DNA of 22,581 bases from an uncultured Oscillospiraceae bacterium (lineage in GTDB: Bacteria; Bacillota; Clostridia; Oscillospirales; Oscillospiraceae): contig CAJTOM010000041.1 of assembly GCA_910577915.1 (NCBI GenBank), positions 1-22,581 on the forward strand, given 5' to 3'. Each line of letters starts with the position of its first letter. Within the stretch, counting starts at the first letter, position 1. Shown here one piece after another: positions 1-6,918 of this stretch. Below the pieces are notes generated by a model. It saw nothing but the letters and a program-made list of their open reading frames with translations. It was not told the DNA's origin and did not search any database. Position numbers and translations under genes: made by a program.

Positions 1-30
1 GCATCCCCCGTCCCGGCAGGGACTACCCCT

Positions 31-49
31 CGCCGCCGGTCGGGCGGCG
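31..49 (+). promoter_or_regulatory. GC-rich hairpin in the mgtE leader
   Basis: CGCCGCC (31-37) pairs with GGCGGCG (43-49) and lies just upstream of the mgtE ribosome site (AAAGGAGG, about 53-60). Many Firmicutes control mgtE with an Mg2+-sensing M-box riboswitch. The window starts too late to test that, so only the hairpin itself is seen. It could be the last stem of a leader or a terminator of an upstream gene, though no T-run follows. Confidence 0.3.
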
Positions 50-68
50 AAGAAAGGAGGAGCCGTCA

Positions 69-1448
69 ATGATCGACCTGGAGAACAGCACCTTTATGGA
101 GCAGGTTGAAGACTTATCCCTGCGAAAGCGCTGGGCCGACGCGCGGGATATGCTCCTCCTTTTGGAGCCGGCGGACATCGCCGCCGTTCTGGCCCAGCTG
201 CCGGGGGACAGGCTGCCCCTGCTCTACCGGCTGCTGCCTAAGGAGCTGGCGGCGGAGGTGTTCGTGGAGATGGAGCCCGAGGAGCAGGGGGTGCTCATCC
301 GCAGCTTCTCCGATACGGAGCTGAAGGAGGTGCTGGAGGAGCTGTACGTGGACGACACGGTGGACCTCATTGAGGAGATGCCCGCCACCGTGGTCAAGCG
401 CATCCTCCAGCACACCGACCCGGAGACACGGCGCAGCGTCAACGAGATTCTCAAATACCCCGAGGACTCCGCCGGGTCCATTATGACCACCGAGTTTGTG
501 GACCTCAAGCGGGATATGACCGTGGCCGACGCCCTCAAGCGCATCCGGCGCACCGGCTCGGACAAGGAGACCATCAACATCTGCTACGTCACCGACCCCA
601 GCCGCCACCTGCTGGGGCTGGTCTCCATCCGCACCCTGGTGCTGGCGGACGAGGAGGAGCGTATCGAGGACATTATGGAGACCAACATCATCGCCGTCTC
701 CACCCTCGACGACAAAGAGGACGTGGCCCAGGACCTCAGCCGGTACGACTTTCTGGCCATGCCAGTGGTGGACAAGGAGAGCCGGCTGGTGGGCATCGTC
801 ACCATCGACGACGCCATCGACGTTATGGAGGAGGAGGCCACCGAGGACTTCGAGCTGATGGCCGCCATTACGCCCACGGACAAGCCCTACCTCCGCTCCG
901 GGGTGTGGGAGACGGTGAGGAGCCGGCTGCCCTGGCTGATGCTGCTGATGCTCTCCGCCACCTTTACCGGCATCGTCATCTCCAGTTTTGAGGACTCCCT
1001 GGCGGTGTGCTCGGTGCTCATCGGCTTCATCCCCATGCTCATGGGCACCGGCGGCAACTGCGGCAACCAGTCCAGCGTGGCCGTTATCCGCGCCCTGAGC
1101 CTCAACGAGCTGGGTTTCGGCGACCTGCTGCGGGTGGTGTGGAAGGAGGGCCGGGTGGCCCTGGTGTGCGGGGTGCTGCTGGCGGCGGGGAATTTTGCCA
1201 AGCTGCTGCTGGTGGACCGGCTGCTGCTGCACAACGGGGAAGTCACCGTCCTGGTGGCGCTGGTGATCTGCCTGACGCTGGTGTGCACGGTGTTCTGCGC
1301 CAAGGTGGTGGGGTGCCTGCTGCCCCTGCTGGCAGAGAAAATCGGGCTGGACCCGGCGGTGATGGCCGCCCCCTTTATCAGCACGATTGTGGATGTGCTG
1401 AGCCTGCTGATCTACTTCCAGTTTGCCACCCATATGCTGGGGCTGTAG
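69..1448 (+). CDS. mgtE: Magnesium transporter MgtE
   Basis: A 459-residue MgtE-family Mg2+ channel/transporter of the cytoplasmic membrane. The order is typical: an acidic N-terminal superhelical domain (about 15-130) with repeated E/D-rich helices, two CBS domains (about 135-260; the segment with EDSAGSIMTTEFV opens the pair), then a five-helix membrane domain from about 285 to the end. The pore segment with GTGGNCGNQSS (about 326-336) is the family hallmark. In known MgtE proteins the N and CBS domains bind Mg2+ and close the pore when the ion is plentiful. Length fits the family (about 450). The ATG has a strong site, AAAGGAGG, 8 bases upstream. It converges on the phosphoesterase gene, with a long stem-loop between them. 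Transport of Co2+ or Ni2+ is possible in this family but Mg2+ is the usual role. Confidence 0.95.
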   Translation: MIDLENSTFMEQVEDLSLRKRWADARDMLLLLEPADIAAVLAQLPGDRLPLLYRLLPKELAAEVFVEMEPEEQGVLIRSFSDTELKEVLEELYVDDTVDLIEEMPATVVKRILQHTDPETRRSVNEILKYPEDSAGSIMTTEFVDLKRDMTVADALKRIRRTGSDKETINICYVTDPSRHLLGLVSIRTLVLADEEERIEDIMETNIIAVSTLDDKEDVAQDLSRYDFLAMPVVDKESRLVGIVTIDDAIDVMEEEATEDFELMAAITPTDKPYLRSGVWETVRSRLPWLMLLMLSATFTGIVISSFEDSLAVCSVLIGFIPMLMGTGGNCGNQSSVAVIRALSLNELGFGDLLRVVWKEGRVALVCGVLLAAGNFAKLLLVDRLLLHNGEVTVLVALVICLTLVCTVFCAKVVGCLLPLLAEKIGLDPAVMAAPFISTIVDVLSLLIYFQFATHMLGL

Positions 1449-1463
1449 CGGGGGACGGCGCAG

Positions 1464-1524
1464 AAATTCCCACCGCCGGGTCCGGTTCCGCCTTGGGGCG
1501 AAAGGGGCGCGGCGGTGGGAATTT
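1464..1524. terminator. Shared stem-loop between convergent genes
   Basis: A 14-base inverted repeat, AAATTCCCACCGCC (1464-1477) and GGCGGTGGGAATTT (1511-1524), with a 33-base GC-rich loop between two converging genes. T-runs are short on both strands (TTTT or TTTC), so as an intrinsic terminator it is imperfect, but its position suggests it serves both mgtE and the phosphoesterase. Confidence 0.6.
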
Positions 1525-1558
1525 TGCGCTTTCGGGCCGGGGGCGAAAACGGGGGCGG

Positions 1559-2104
1559 TCAGGAAACCGTGTGCTTTTTCCAGGTCTGGCCGGTCATGTG
1601 CCGCCAGGAGAAAGTCCGCTCCTCCAGCATCAGATACCCGCCCACGCTGTCGTCCTTGGGGATAGAGGCGGAGCCGGGGTTGAGGTAGAGGTAGTCCTCG
1701 TGGACACGGCACGCGGGCAGGTGGAAGTGGCCGTTGAGGAGCACGGTCCCCGGACACATGGGGGGCAGGCGCTCCTCGTTCCAGATGTGGCCGTGGGTGG
1801 CGTAGAGGGTCAGGCCGTTCCAGCGCACAAGGGCGTAGTCCGCCATCATGGGGAACTGGAGCACCATCTGGTCCACCTCGCTGTCGCAGTTGCCCCGGAC
1901 GGCCAGAATCATGTCCCGGCAGGCGTTGAGGCGCTCCGCCACGGCCATGCAGTCGTAGTCCCTGGGCAGCGGGTTCCGGGGGCCGTGGTAGAGCAGGTCC
2001 CCCAGCAGCAGCAGCTTGTCCGGCTGCTCCCGCCGGAGCGCCTCCATCAGCTCGTTGACGTGGTAGGCGGACCCGTGGAGATCCGAGGCGATCATCAGTT
2101 TCAT
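1559..2104 (-). CDS. YfcE-family metallophosphoesterase
   Basis: A 181-residue calcineurin-like phosphoesterase of the YfcE/MJ0936 group, usually a cytoplasmic manganese-dependent phosphodiesterase with an unknown natural substrate. All metal-binding motifs are visible in order: SDLHG (7-11), GDLLYHGPRN (about 36-45), GNCDSE, ATHGH and NGHFH. The length matches the single-domain family (about 180). The ATG at 2104 has an AGGGAGG site and a consensus promoter at 2131-2159. It is transcribed alone and converges on mgtE. The long 681-residue frame across this region is a shadow. Confidence 0.88.
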   Translation of the reverse strand: MKLMIASDLHGSAYHVNELMEALRREQPDKLLLLGDLLYHGPRNPLPRDYDCMAVAERLNACRDMILAVRGNCDSEVDQMVLQFPMMADYALVRWNGLTLYATHGHIWNEERLPPMCPGTVLLNGHFHLPACRVHEDYLYLNPGSASIPKDDSVGGYLMLEERTFSWRHMTGQTWKKHTVS

Positions 2105-2130
2105 AGCAAATCCTCCCTGTGGTTTTCCTT

Positions 2131-2159
2131 AGTATACACAGAATTGCGGGAAATTTCAA
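2131..2159 (-). promoter_or_regulatory. Sigma-A promoter of the phosphoesterase gene
   Basis: On the minus strand TTGAAA (2159-2154) and TATACT (2136-2131) are separated by 17 bases, about 30 bases ahead of the start codon at 2104. Confidence 0.75.
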
Positions 2160-2222
2160 CGCGCATTTTCCGCGCGTCCCCGGACTTCGCCGGAAAATTC
2201 ACAAAAAGAGGCCCCGTTCCTG

Positions 2223-2251
2223 TTGCTTTCGGCACGGGGATGTCCTATAAT
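2223..2251 (+). promoter_or_regulatory. Sigma-A promoter of the small membrane protein
   Basis: TTGCTT (2223-2228) and TATAAT (2246-2251) with a 17-base spacer, 43 bases before the ATG at 2295. The perfect -10 and ideal spacing support a real transcript for a short gene that could otherwise be dismissed. Confidence 0.75.
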
Positions 2252-2294
2252 GGACCCATCGTGGATTTCGCATTCTGGAAGGAGGTGCCCTGTT

Positions 2295-2423
2295 ATGCTG
2301 AAAAAAGCGCGGATTGTCTCCATGATCGTCCTGGCCGCCTCGGTGGTGGTTACCGCCGGGCTGGCGGTGGAAAATCTGGTCCTGGCCTGCCTGGCCCTGG
2401 GCAGAAAGCGGGAGCGGCGCTGA
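2295..2423 (+). CDS. 42-residue single-pass membrane protein
   Basis: A short gene with its own consensus promoter and a strong ribosome site (GGAGGTG, 7 bases before the ATG). The product starts with a basic stretch (MLKKARI), has one hydrophobic helix (about residues 8-33) and ends in a basic tail (GRKRERR). This suggests one membrane span with both ends charged. I do not recognise a family. Downstream, an inverted repeat (GGCCCCGGA 2432-2440 with TCCGGGGCC 2450-2458) may end the transcript, although it lacks a T-run. The longer frame starting at 2223 is rejected because it would begin inside the -35 box. Confidence 0.65.
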   Translation: MLKKARIVSMIVLAASVVVTAGLAVENLVLACLALGRKRERR

Positions 2424-2529
2424 GGCCGGGCGGCCCCGGATGCGGCGTGTCCGGGGCCCGCTCCCCGCGAAAATGACGAAAAGACGCGGGGTAAACGGGG
2501 AAACGGCTGTGGAAATTTGACAGAATATC

Positions 2530-2558
2530 TTGACAAGCGCCGCCGGTTCCGGTATAGT
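2530..2558 (+). promoter_or_regulatory. Consensus promoter upstream of the FAD oxidoreductase
   Basis: A perfect TTGACA (2530-2535), a 17-base spacer and TATAGT (2553-2558). The predicted start is near 2565, about 138 bases before the oxidoreductase ATG, with a hairpin and a terminator in between. Confidence 0.85.
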
Positions 2559-2564
2559 ACATGG

Positions 2565-2638
2565 TGTGTGTTGTTTGCTGATACCGATACGGTTCCCTGG
2601 AGGGAACGCAATAAAAATAGCTCTCTGAGCTATTTTTT
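2565..2638 (+). ncRNA. Short leader RNA or small RNA ending in an intrinsic terminator
   Basis: The transcript expected from the promoter at 2530-2558 runs about 75 bases and contains one hairpin (GTTCCC 2592-2597 with GGGAAC 2602-2607) followed directly by an intrinsic terminator (2613-2638). No gene fits inside. It could be an attenuator in front of the oxidoreductase gene or an independent small RNA. I do not recognise a known riboswitch class in it. Confidence 0.45.
2613..2638 (+). terminator. Intrinsic terminator in the leader
   Basis: AAAAATAGCTC (2613-2623) pairs with GAGCTATTTTT (2627-2637) around a three-base loop and merges into a T-run. It lies 65 bases upstream of the oxidoreductase start, so readthrough is needed for that gene unless another promoter exists. 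Confidence 0.8.
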
Positions 2639-2702
2639 TGCGCGTGCAGATACCATGATTCGTTATCAGTGCTTCGGCCGTCAATGCAGAAGGAGGTCCC
2701 CT

Positions 2703-4100
2703 ATGAAAAAAGACGTGGTTATTATCGGCGCAGGTCCCGCCGGGATCTTTACCGCCCTGGAGATGCGCAAGCGCGGCAGCCGCAAGAGCATCGTGCTCGT
2801 GGAGAAGGGCCAGGCGGTGGAGGACCGCCGCTGCCCCAAGAGCAAGACCGGCCAGTGCGTCAGCTGCAAGCCCTACTGCCACATCACCACCGGCTTCTCC
2901 GGGGCCGGCGCCTTCTCCGACGGCAAGCTGAGCCTCAGCTGCGAGGTGGGGGGCGACCTGCCCACCCTCATCGGGCCGGAGCGGGCCCAGGACACCATCC
3001 GCTACGCCGACGGGATCTACCTGGAGTTCGGCGCGGACAGCCGCATTGAGGGCCTGGGCAACACCGAGGAGGTCAAGGCCATCCGCAAGCGGGCCATTCA
3101 GGCGGGGCTGAAGCTGGTGGACTGCCCCATCCGCCATCTGGGCACCGAGAAGGCCCAGGACCTCTACTACGCCATCGAGCAGTACCTGCTGCAAAACGGG
3201 GTGGAGATGCTGTTCGGCTATGAGTGCACGGACCTGATTCTGGACGGGGAGGCCTGCCTGGGGGTCCGGGTCCGCCGGGGGCGGGAGGAGCAGGAGATTC
3301 TGGCGGAGCGCACCGTCATCGCCACCGGCCGCCGGGGGGCGGACTGGCTGGAGAGCCTGTGCGCCGAGTACAACATCGCCCACCAGCCCGGCACCGTGGA
3401 CATCGGCGTGCGGGTGGAGGTGCGCAGCGAGGTGATGGAGACCGTCAACCGGGTGCTCTATGAGTCCAAGCTGGTGGGGTACCCCAAGCCCTTTAAGAAC
3501 AAGGTCCGCACCTTCTGTCAGAACCCCGGCGGCTTCGTCAGCCAGGAGAACTACGACAACGACCTGGCGGTGGTCAACGGCCACAGCTACAAGGAGCTCA
3601 AAAGCGACAACACCAACCTGGCCATTCTCTGTTCCCACAACTTCTCCTTCCCCTTCAACCAGCCCATCGCCTACGCCCAGCGGGTGGGGGAGCTGACCAA
3701 CATGCTGGGGGCGGGTCACATCATGGTCCAGCGCTTCGGCGACATCCTGGACGGCAAGCGGACGTGGCCCAAGGAGCTGAACTTCGCCAACGTGCGCCCC
3801 ACCCTGCCCGACGCGGTGGCCGGCGACATCACCGCCGCCATGCCCTACCGGGCCATGACCAACATCATCAACTTCATCCAGGCCATGGACCAGGTGGTCC
3901 CCGGTTTCGCCTCCACGGAGACGCTGCTCTACTCCCCGGAGCTGAAGTTCTACTCCAACCGGGTGAAGATGGACGAGGATTTCAACACCAACGTGAAGGG
4001 CCTCCACTGCCTGGGTGACTCCAGCGGCTGGACCCGCGGTCTGATGATGGCCTCCGTCATGGGGGTGCTCATGGGCCGGCGGCTGGCGGAGGAGGAATAG
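2703..4100 (+). CDS. FAD-dependent oxidoreductase (COG2509 type)
   Basis: A 465-residue flavoprotein resembling the uncharacterised FAD-dependent dehydrogenases of COG2509. The N-terminus has the dinucleotide motif GAGPAG (9-14) and an acidic strand end (VLVEKG). A cysteine cluster follows (C44, C52, C55, C59), then TTGFSGAGAFSDGKLS. A second glycine motif, ATGRRG, and a C-terminal GDSSGWTRG complete an FAD fold. The substrate is not known, and the four cysteines could hold a metal or an iron-sulfur centre (inference). The start at 2703 is preferred because AGGAGG lies 7 bases upstream. The frame open from 2517 would run through the promoter and terminator. A terminator follows. Confidence 0.85.
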   Translation: MKKDVVIIGAGPAGIFTALEMRKRGSRKSIVLVEKGQAVEDRRCPKSKTGQCVSCKPYCHITTGFSGAGAFSDGKLSLSCEVGGDLPTLIGPERAQDTIRYADGIYLEFGADSRIEGLGNTEEVKAIRKRAIQAGLKLVDCPIRHLGTEKAQDLYYAIEQYLLQNGVEMLFGYECTDLILDGEACLGVRVRRGREEQEILAERTVIATGRRGADWLESLCAEYNIAHQPGTVDIGVRVEVRSEVMETVNRVLYESKLVGYPKPFKNKVRTFCQNPGGFVSQENYDNDLAVVNGHSYKELKSDNTNLAILCSHNFSFPFNQPIAYAQRVGELTNMLGAGHIMVQRFGDILDGKRTWPKELNFANVRPTLPDAVAGDITAAMPYRAMTNIINFIQAMDQVVPGFASTETLLYSPELKFYSNRVKMDEDFNTNVKGLHCLGDSSGWTRGLMMASVMGVLMGRRLAEEE

Positions 4101-4106
4101 GCGATC

Positions 4107-4168
4107 AATAAGCGGCGGGGCTCGGAGGACAACGCTCCGGGCCCCCGCCGGGGTGCGAGCTTATTTTT
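4107..4168 (+). terminator. Terminator of the oxidoreductase gene
   Basis: AATAAGC (4107-4113) pairs with GCTTATT (4159-4165) at the base of a larger GC-rich hairpin that includes CGGAG and CTCCG, followed by a run of T. Confidence 0.75.
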
Positions 4169-4191
4169 TTGGGTTTCGCCAAAATTTCTGG

Positions 4192-4220
4192 TTGCATTTG
4201 GCGGAGAAGTCTGCTATAAT
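4192..4220 (+). promoter_or_regulatory. Promoter of the tRNA-Gly gene
   Basis: TTGCAT (4192-4197) and a perfect TATAAT (4215-4220) with a 17-base spacer, ending 17 bases before the mature tRNA. Confidence 0.8.
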
Positions 4221-4237
4221 AACGCCGTTGACAATAA

Positions 4238-4311
4238 GCAGGGTTAGTACATCGGTAGTACATCGGCTTCCCAAGCCGAGGAGGCGGGTTCGATTCCCGT
4301 ACCCTGCTCCA
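4238..4311 (+). tRNA. tRNA-Gly (anticodon CCC)
   Basis: The cloverleaf is complete: acceptor GCAGGGT/ACCCTGC, D-stem GTAC/GTAC, anticodon stem TCGGC/GCCGA with loop TTCCCAA, a four-base variable loop, and a T-arm with TTCGATT. The anticodon CCC (4270-4272) reads GGG. The CCA end is encoded. It has its own promoter and terminator. Confidence 0.95.
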
Positions 4312-4316
4312 TAAGA

Positions 4317-4351
4317 AACCGCCGTATCTGTTCAAGATACGGCGGTTTTTT
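4317..4351 (+). terminator. Terminator of the tRNA gene
   Basis: AACCGCCGTATCT (4317-4329) pairs perfectly with AGATACGGCGGTT (4335-4347) around a five-base loop and is followed by T residues. Confidence 0.9.
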
Positions 4352-4437
4352 GCCGTTATAAAGTTATGCGGCGGAAGGGTTGGAAACGGTGCTGTCCCTA
4401 TCGCCGCTTGCGTGCCTCGCCGGAAAACCGGCGGCGC

Positions 4438-5388
4438 TCATGTTGCCTCTAACGTTTCATTGTCGTATATCGCAGCCATATTCTGTATTTTGCGCTTCAT
4501 CTCTGCGCGAATATGCAACGGCTCAAGGCACTCGCATTTATCCCCAAAGCCAAGAAGAATATCATAGTGATAGTCATTTTCAATGAACGGAAAATTCACT
4601 ATATAATACGCGTCGTCATCTGGCACAAAGCGGTCATAGGGACAATACTCCAGCACCCTGTCCAGCACAGATTGATGAATGCGAATTTTGATGTCTGTCT
4701 GCATTGCCTCCGCGATTTCCTCGAAATCCAAAATCGGTTTTTGAAAATCCCGCGGAATAAAGGTTTCCCGCTTCATTTGCAGCTCCGACATGCGGGACAC
4801 TCTGAACAGGCGAAAATCGTTTCTGGTGCGGCAGTAGCCTTGAAAATACCAGCGGCTGCCTTTCAATACCAGCTGATACGGCTCGACCGTCCGTATGGTT
4901 TTCTTTCCGTGGTGGGCCGTATATGCAAAGGACAGGAGCGTATGATTCTGCAAAGCCGCTTGAATTATTTTTACATATGGCTGGATCGTTCGATTGCCTG
5001 TCCATGAACTTAAATCTATACAGATTTGATTGGACTTTATTTCGATGTCTTTCGCTTTTTCAGCAGGGATAAAGCTTTTGACCTTCTCCAAAGCGTTTGC
5101 CAGTTCGCCGCCTCGCACCACGCTTGAAAGGCTGGAGAGCCCCATCAGGATGGCGGAAAGATCAGCCGTTGAAAAGACCTTGTTATCAAGTTTATAGTCC
5201 GGCATAATTTCAAAGCCGCCGCCAACGCCCGGTATGGAACGGATGGGGATGCCGGCCATATTGATCGCTTCTATGTCGCGGTAAATTGTACGGGGTGAAA
5301 CCTCAAACGTATCCGCCAATTCCTGTGCGCCTATGCGCTCCTTGTCCAGGAGCGTCATAATAATACTGACAAGCCTGTCGACTTTCAT
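4438..5388 (-). CDS. HTH-WYL (YafY-type) transcriptional regulator
   Basis: A 316-residue regulator with an N-terminal DeoR/HTH_11-like winged helix (about 1-55; the segment with SPRTIYRDIEAINMAGIPI is the recognition helix and wing). A WYL domain follows, seen in SRWYFQGYCRTRNDFRLFRV (178-197), and a C-terminal WCX-like part. WYL domains bind nucleic acids or small ligands and the ligand here is unknown. The start at 5388 has an AAGGCGG site, and a consensus promoter lies at 5426-5454. The longer frame from 5490 would start upstream of the promoter. It is divergent from the DJ-1/PfpI gene, so it may control that gene (inference). The base composition is lower in GC than in the flanks, which suggests possible transfer of this gene pair. 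Confidence 0.88.
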   Translation of the reverse strand: MKVDRLVSIIMTLLDKERIGAQELADTFEVSPRTIYRDIEAINMAGIPIRSIPGVGGGFEIMPDYKLDNKVFSTADLSAILMGLSSLSSVVRGGELANALEKVKSFIPAEKAKDIEIKSNQICIDLSSWTGNRTIQPYVKIIQAALQNHTLLSFAYTAHHGKKTIRTVEPYQLVLKGSRWYFQGYCRTRNDFRLFRVSRMSELQMKRETFIPRDFQKPILDFEEIAEAMQTDIKIRIHQSVLDRVLEYCPYDRFVPDDDAYYIVNFPFIENDYHYDILLGFGDKCECLEPLHIRAEMKRKIQNMAAIYDNETLEAT

Positions 5389-5425
5389 CTGGCAGCCGCC
5401 TTTCAATCGTCTTCTATCGTACAAA

Positions 5426-5454
5426 ATTATAAATTGTTGCCGTGCTGTTGTCAA
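5426..5454 (-). promoter_or_regulatory. Consensus promoter of the WYL regulator
   Basis: On the minus strand a perfect TTGACA (5454-5449), a 17-base spacer and a perfect TATAAT (5431-5426). It occupies the 126-base divergent gap. A plus-strand TATGAT (5466-5471) may be the -10 of the opposite gene but lacks a well-spaced -35, as expected of an activator-dependent promoter. Confidence 0.85.
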
Positions 5455-5514
5455 CGATTGGATGGTATGATACAGGCATAAGCAAACCAAACACGAAAGA
5501 AACGGGAGGAAGCT

Positions 5515-6147
5515 ATGTTCACGGTCTATGTATATGTGTTGGACACGCTGGCTGACTGGGAGCTGGGGTATGTTACAGCGGAGTTAAATTCCGGGCGCTT
5601 TTTCAAAAAAGGCGCGCCGGGCGTATCGGTCAAAACGGCCGGTATTTCAAAGCGGCCGGTCAAAACAATGGGCGGGCTTACCATCACTCCGGATTACAGC
5701 ATCGACGATATTGCAGTGAACGAGGAGAGCGTGCTGCTGTTGCCGGGGGCCAATACGTGGGATGATTCTGCCCATAGCGCCGTGATTGAAAAGGCGGGAG
5801 AATTTCTTTCCGCAGGGGCGTTGGTATGCGCCATCTGCGGCGCAACCGCCGCGCTGGCAAACGCGGGCCTGCTGGACCAAAGGCGGCACACCAGCAACGG
5901 CGTCGGGTATCTCGACATGGTGTCACCCCGTTACAGGGGGCAGAGCTTCTATGTCGACGAGCCGTCTGTTGCAGAAAGTAACCTGATTACTGCGGGTTCC
6001 ACCGGAGCTTTGCTGTGGGCAAAGCAGATTATGGAACGGTTGAACGTCTTTCGGCCGGATACATTGGACGCGTGGTATGCGTACTTCAGCACGGGCGAAG
6101 CGCAGCACTTCCTTGCGCTCATGCAGACGCTGCCAGCGAAAGAGTAA
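5515..6147 (+). CDS. DJ-1/PfpI-family protein (class I amidotransferase-like)
   Basis: A 210-residue single-domain DJ-1/PfpI protein. The nucleophile elbow AICGATAAL places the reactive cysteine at C108, preceded by LLLPGAN (75-80), with a candidate partner histidine at H125 (RRHTSNG). Members include glyoxalase- or chaperone-like and protease-like proteins. The exact activity cannot be told from sequence. It starts at an ATG with GGGAGGA just upstream. It faces the WYL regulator, an arrangement common for locally controlled stress genes. A stem-loop lies downstream (6206-6245). Confidence 0.85.
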   Translation: MFTVYVYVLDTLADWELGYVTAELNSGRFFKKGAPGVSVKTAGISKRPVKTMGGLTITPDYSIDDIAVNEESVLLLPGANTWDDSAHSAVIEKAGEFLSAGALVCAICGATAALANAGLLDQRRHTSNGVGYLDMVSPRYRGQSFYVDEPSVAESNLITAGSTGALLWAKQIMERLNVFRPDTLDAWYAYFSTGEAQHFLALMQTLPAKE

Positions 6148-6205
6148 GGACCACCGGCATTCTGGTTCCGGCCAGAACCTGCCGGCCGGCGCATAGAGTA
6201 TCTTG

Positions 6206-6245
6206 GGCACGGCGGGGGATAAGAGATCGTTCCTCCCGCCGTGCC
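6206..6245 (+). terminator. Stem-loop after the DJ-1/PfpI gene
   Basis: GGCACGGCGGG (6206-6216) pairs perfectly with CCCGCCGTGCC (6235-6245). The loop is 18 bases and only a short T-run (GTTTTC) lies a few bases on. The rest of the gap from 6148 to 6363 shows no convincing gene. Confidence 0.55.
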
Positions 6246-6363
6246 TGTGCGTTTTCACAATGCAGGTCCCGATCATCGCCGTGGAGGAACTTGGCCTGCG
6301 CCATATCCCCATTTCGTATGACTTTTCCGCCTTTTTCACAAAAATCCGCCCCGCACGCCCCCC

Positions 6364-6392
6364 TTGACATTGATCCGAAATCGTACTATAAT
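6364..6392 (+). promoter_or_regulatory. Promoter of the marR-MATE operon
   Basis: A perfect TTGACA (6364-6369), a 17-base spacer and a perfect TATAAT (6387-6392), 49 bases before the regulator start. The -10 box sits inside the first copy of a direct repeat that may be the operator. Confidence 0.85.
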
Positions 6393-6425
6393 ACCTGTTG
6401 TCGCCCAATCCGAAACCGTACTGTA
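6373..6425 (+). repeat. Duplicated candidate MarR operator
   Basis: ATCCGAAATCGTACTATA (6373-6390) recurs as ATCCGAAACCGTACTGTA (6408-6425), 16 of 18 identical and 35 bases apart. Copy one overlaps the -10 box and copy two lies in the leader. GTACTATAATAC in copy one is nearly palindromic. The position suggests autorepression by the MarR protein (inference). Confidence 0.55.
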
Positions 6426-6441
6426 GACAGGAGGCACTGCC

Positions 6442-6918
6442 ATGGACAACCTGCGTCATCTGAACCGGCGGCTTGTGTCCGCGTCCAGCGCCGCCGACGG
6501 CGCATACTACCGCTGGGCCCGGCGCTCCGGCGTGACCCTTCACACCCTGGATCTGCTCTACGCTCTGGACGACGGGACGCCCCGCTCCCAGAAGCAGATC
6601 TGCGAGGAGTGGGGGCTGCCGAAAACCACCGTCAACACGGTGGTGAAAGCCTGCCAGGAGGCAGGCTATCTGACCCTGGAGGTTATGCCGGGCCAGCCCC
6701 GGGAGCGCCGGCTCTGCCTCACCGCGGCGGGCATGGCCTACGCCAGGGAGGTCCTGGAGGACCTCTACGCCGCCGAGAATGCCGCCATGGGCGAGACAAT
6801 CGAGCGCTTCGGCCCGGCCTTTGTGGATGCCGCCGCCTTCTTTTTCGCCCGCTTCCAGGCGGCCATCGACGCCAGTCTGTCGGAAAAACCGGAGAAAGAG
6901 GATACCGAGCCTGTATGA
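6442..6918 (+). CDS. MarR-family transcriptional regulator
   Basis: A 158-residue winged-helix regulator. Helices around residues 30-75 carry the DNA-binding part (the segment with SQKQICEEWGLPKTTVNTVV), followed by the wing (LEVMPGQPRERRLCLT), and the ends form the dimer helices. The ribosome site AGGAGG is 7 bases upstream of the ATG. Its stop overlaps the MATE exporter start by four bases (ATGA). The pair resembles the MepR-MepA arrangement, where the regulator represses its own operon until a drug-like ligand binds. The ligand here is unknown. Confidence 0.88.
   Translation: MDNLRHLNRRLVSASSAADGAYYRWARRSGVTLHTLDLLYALDDGTPRSQKQICEEWGLPKTTVNTVVKACQEAGYLTLEVMPGQPRERRLCLTAAGMAYAREVLEDLYAAENAAMGETIERFGPAFVDAAAFFFARFQAAIDASLSEKPEKEDTEPV

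Noticed and set aside
114..2159. 681-residue minus-strand open frame across mgtE and the phosphoesterase gene
   Set aside because: Low-complexity Arg/His/Gly/Pro-rich product typical of GC-rich antisense frames; the plus-strand MgtE and the other minus frame for the phosphoesterase are clear.
2517..2702. N-terminal extension of the FAD oxidoreductase
   Set aside because: It would run through a consensus promoter and an intrinsic terminator; the ATG at 2703 has a perfect ribosome site and starts at the FAD-binding strand.
6258..6363. 34-codon plus-strand frame after the DJ-1/PfpI gene
   Set aside because: No ribosome site and no recognisable feature; it runs up to the marR promoter.
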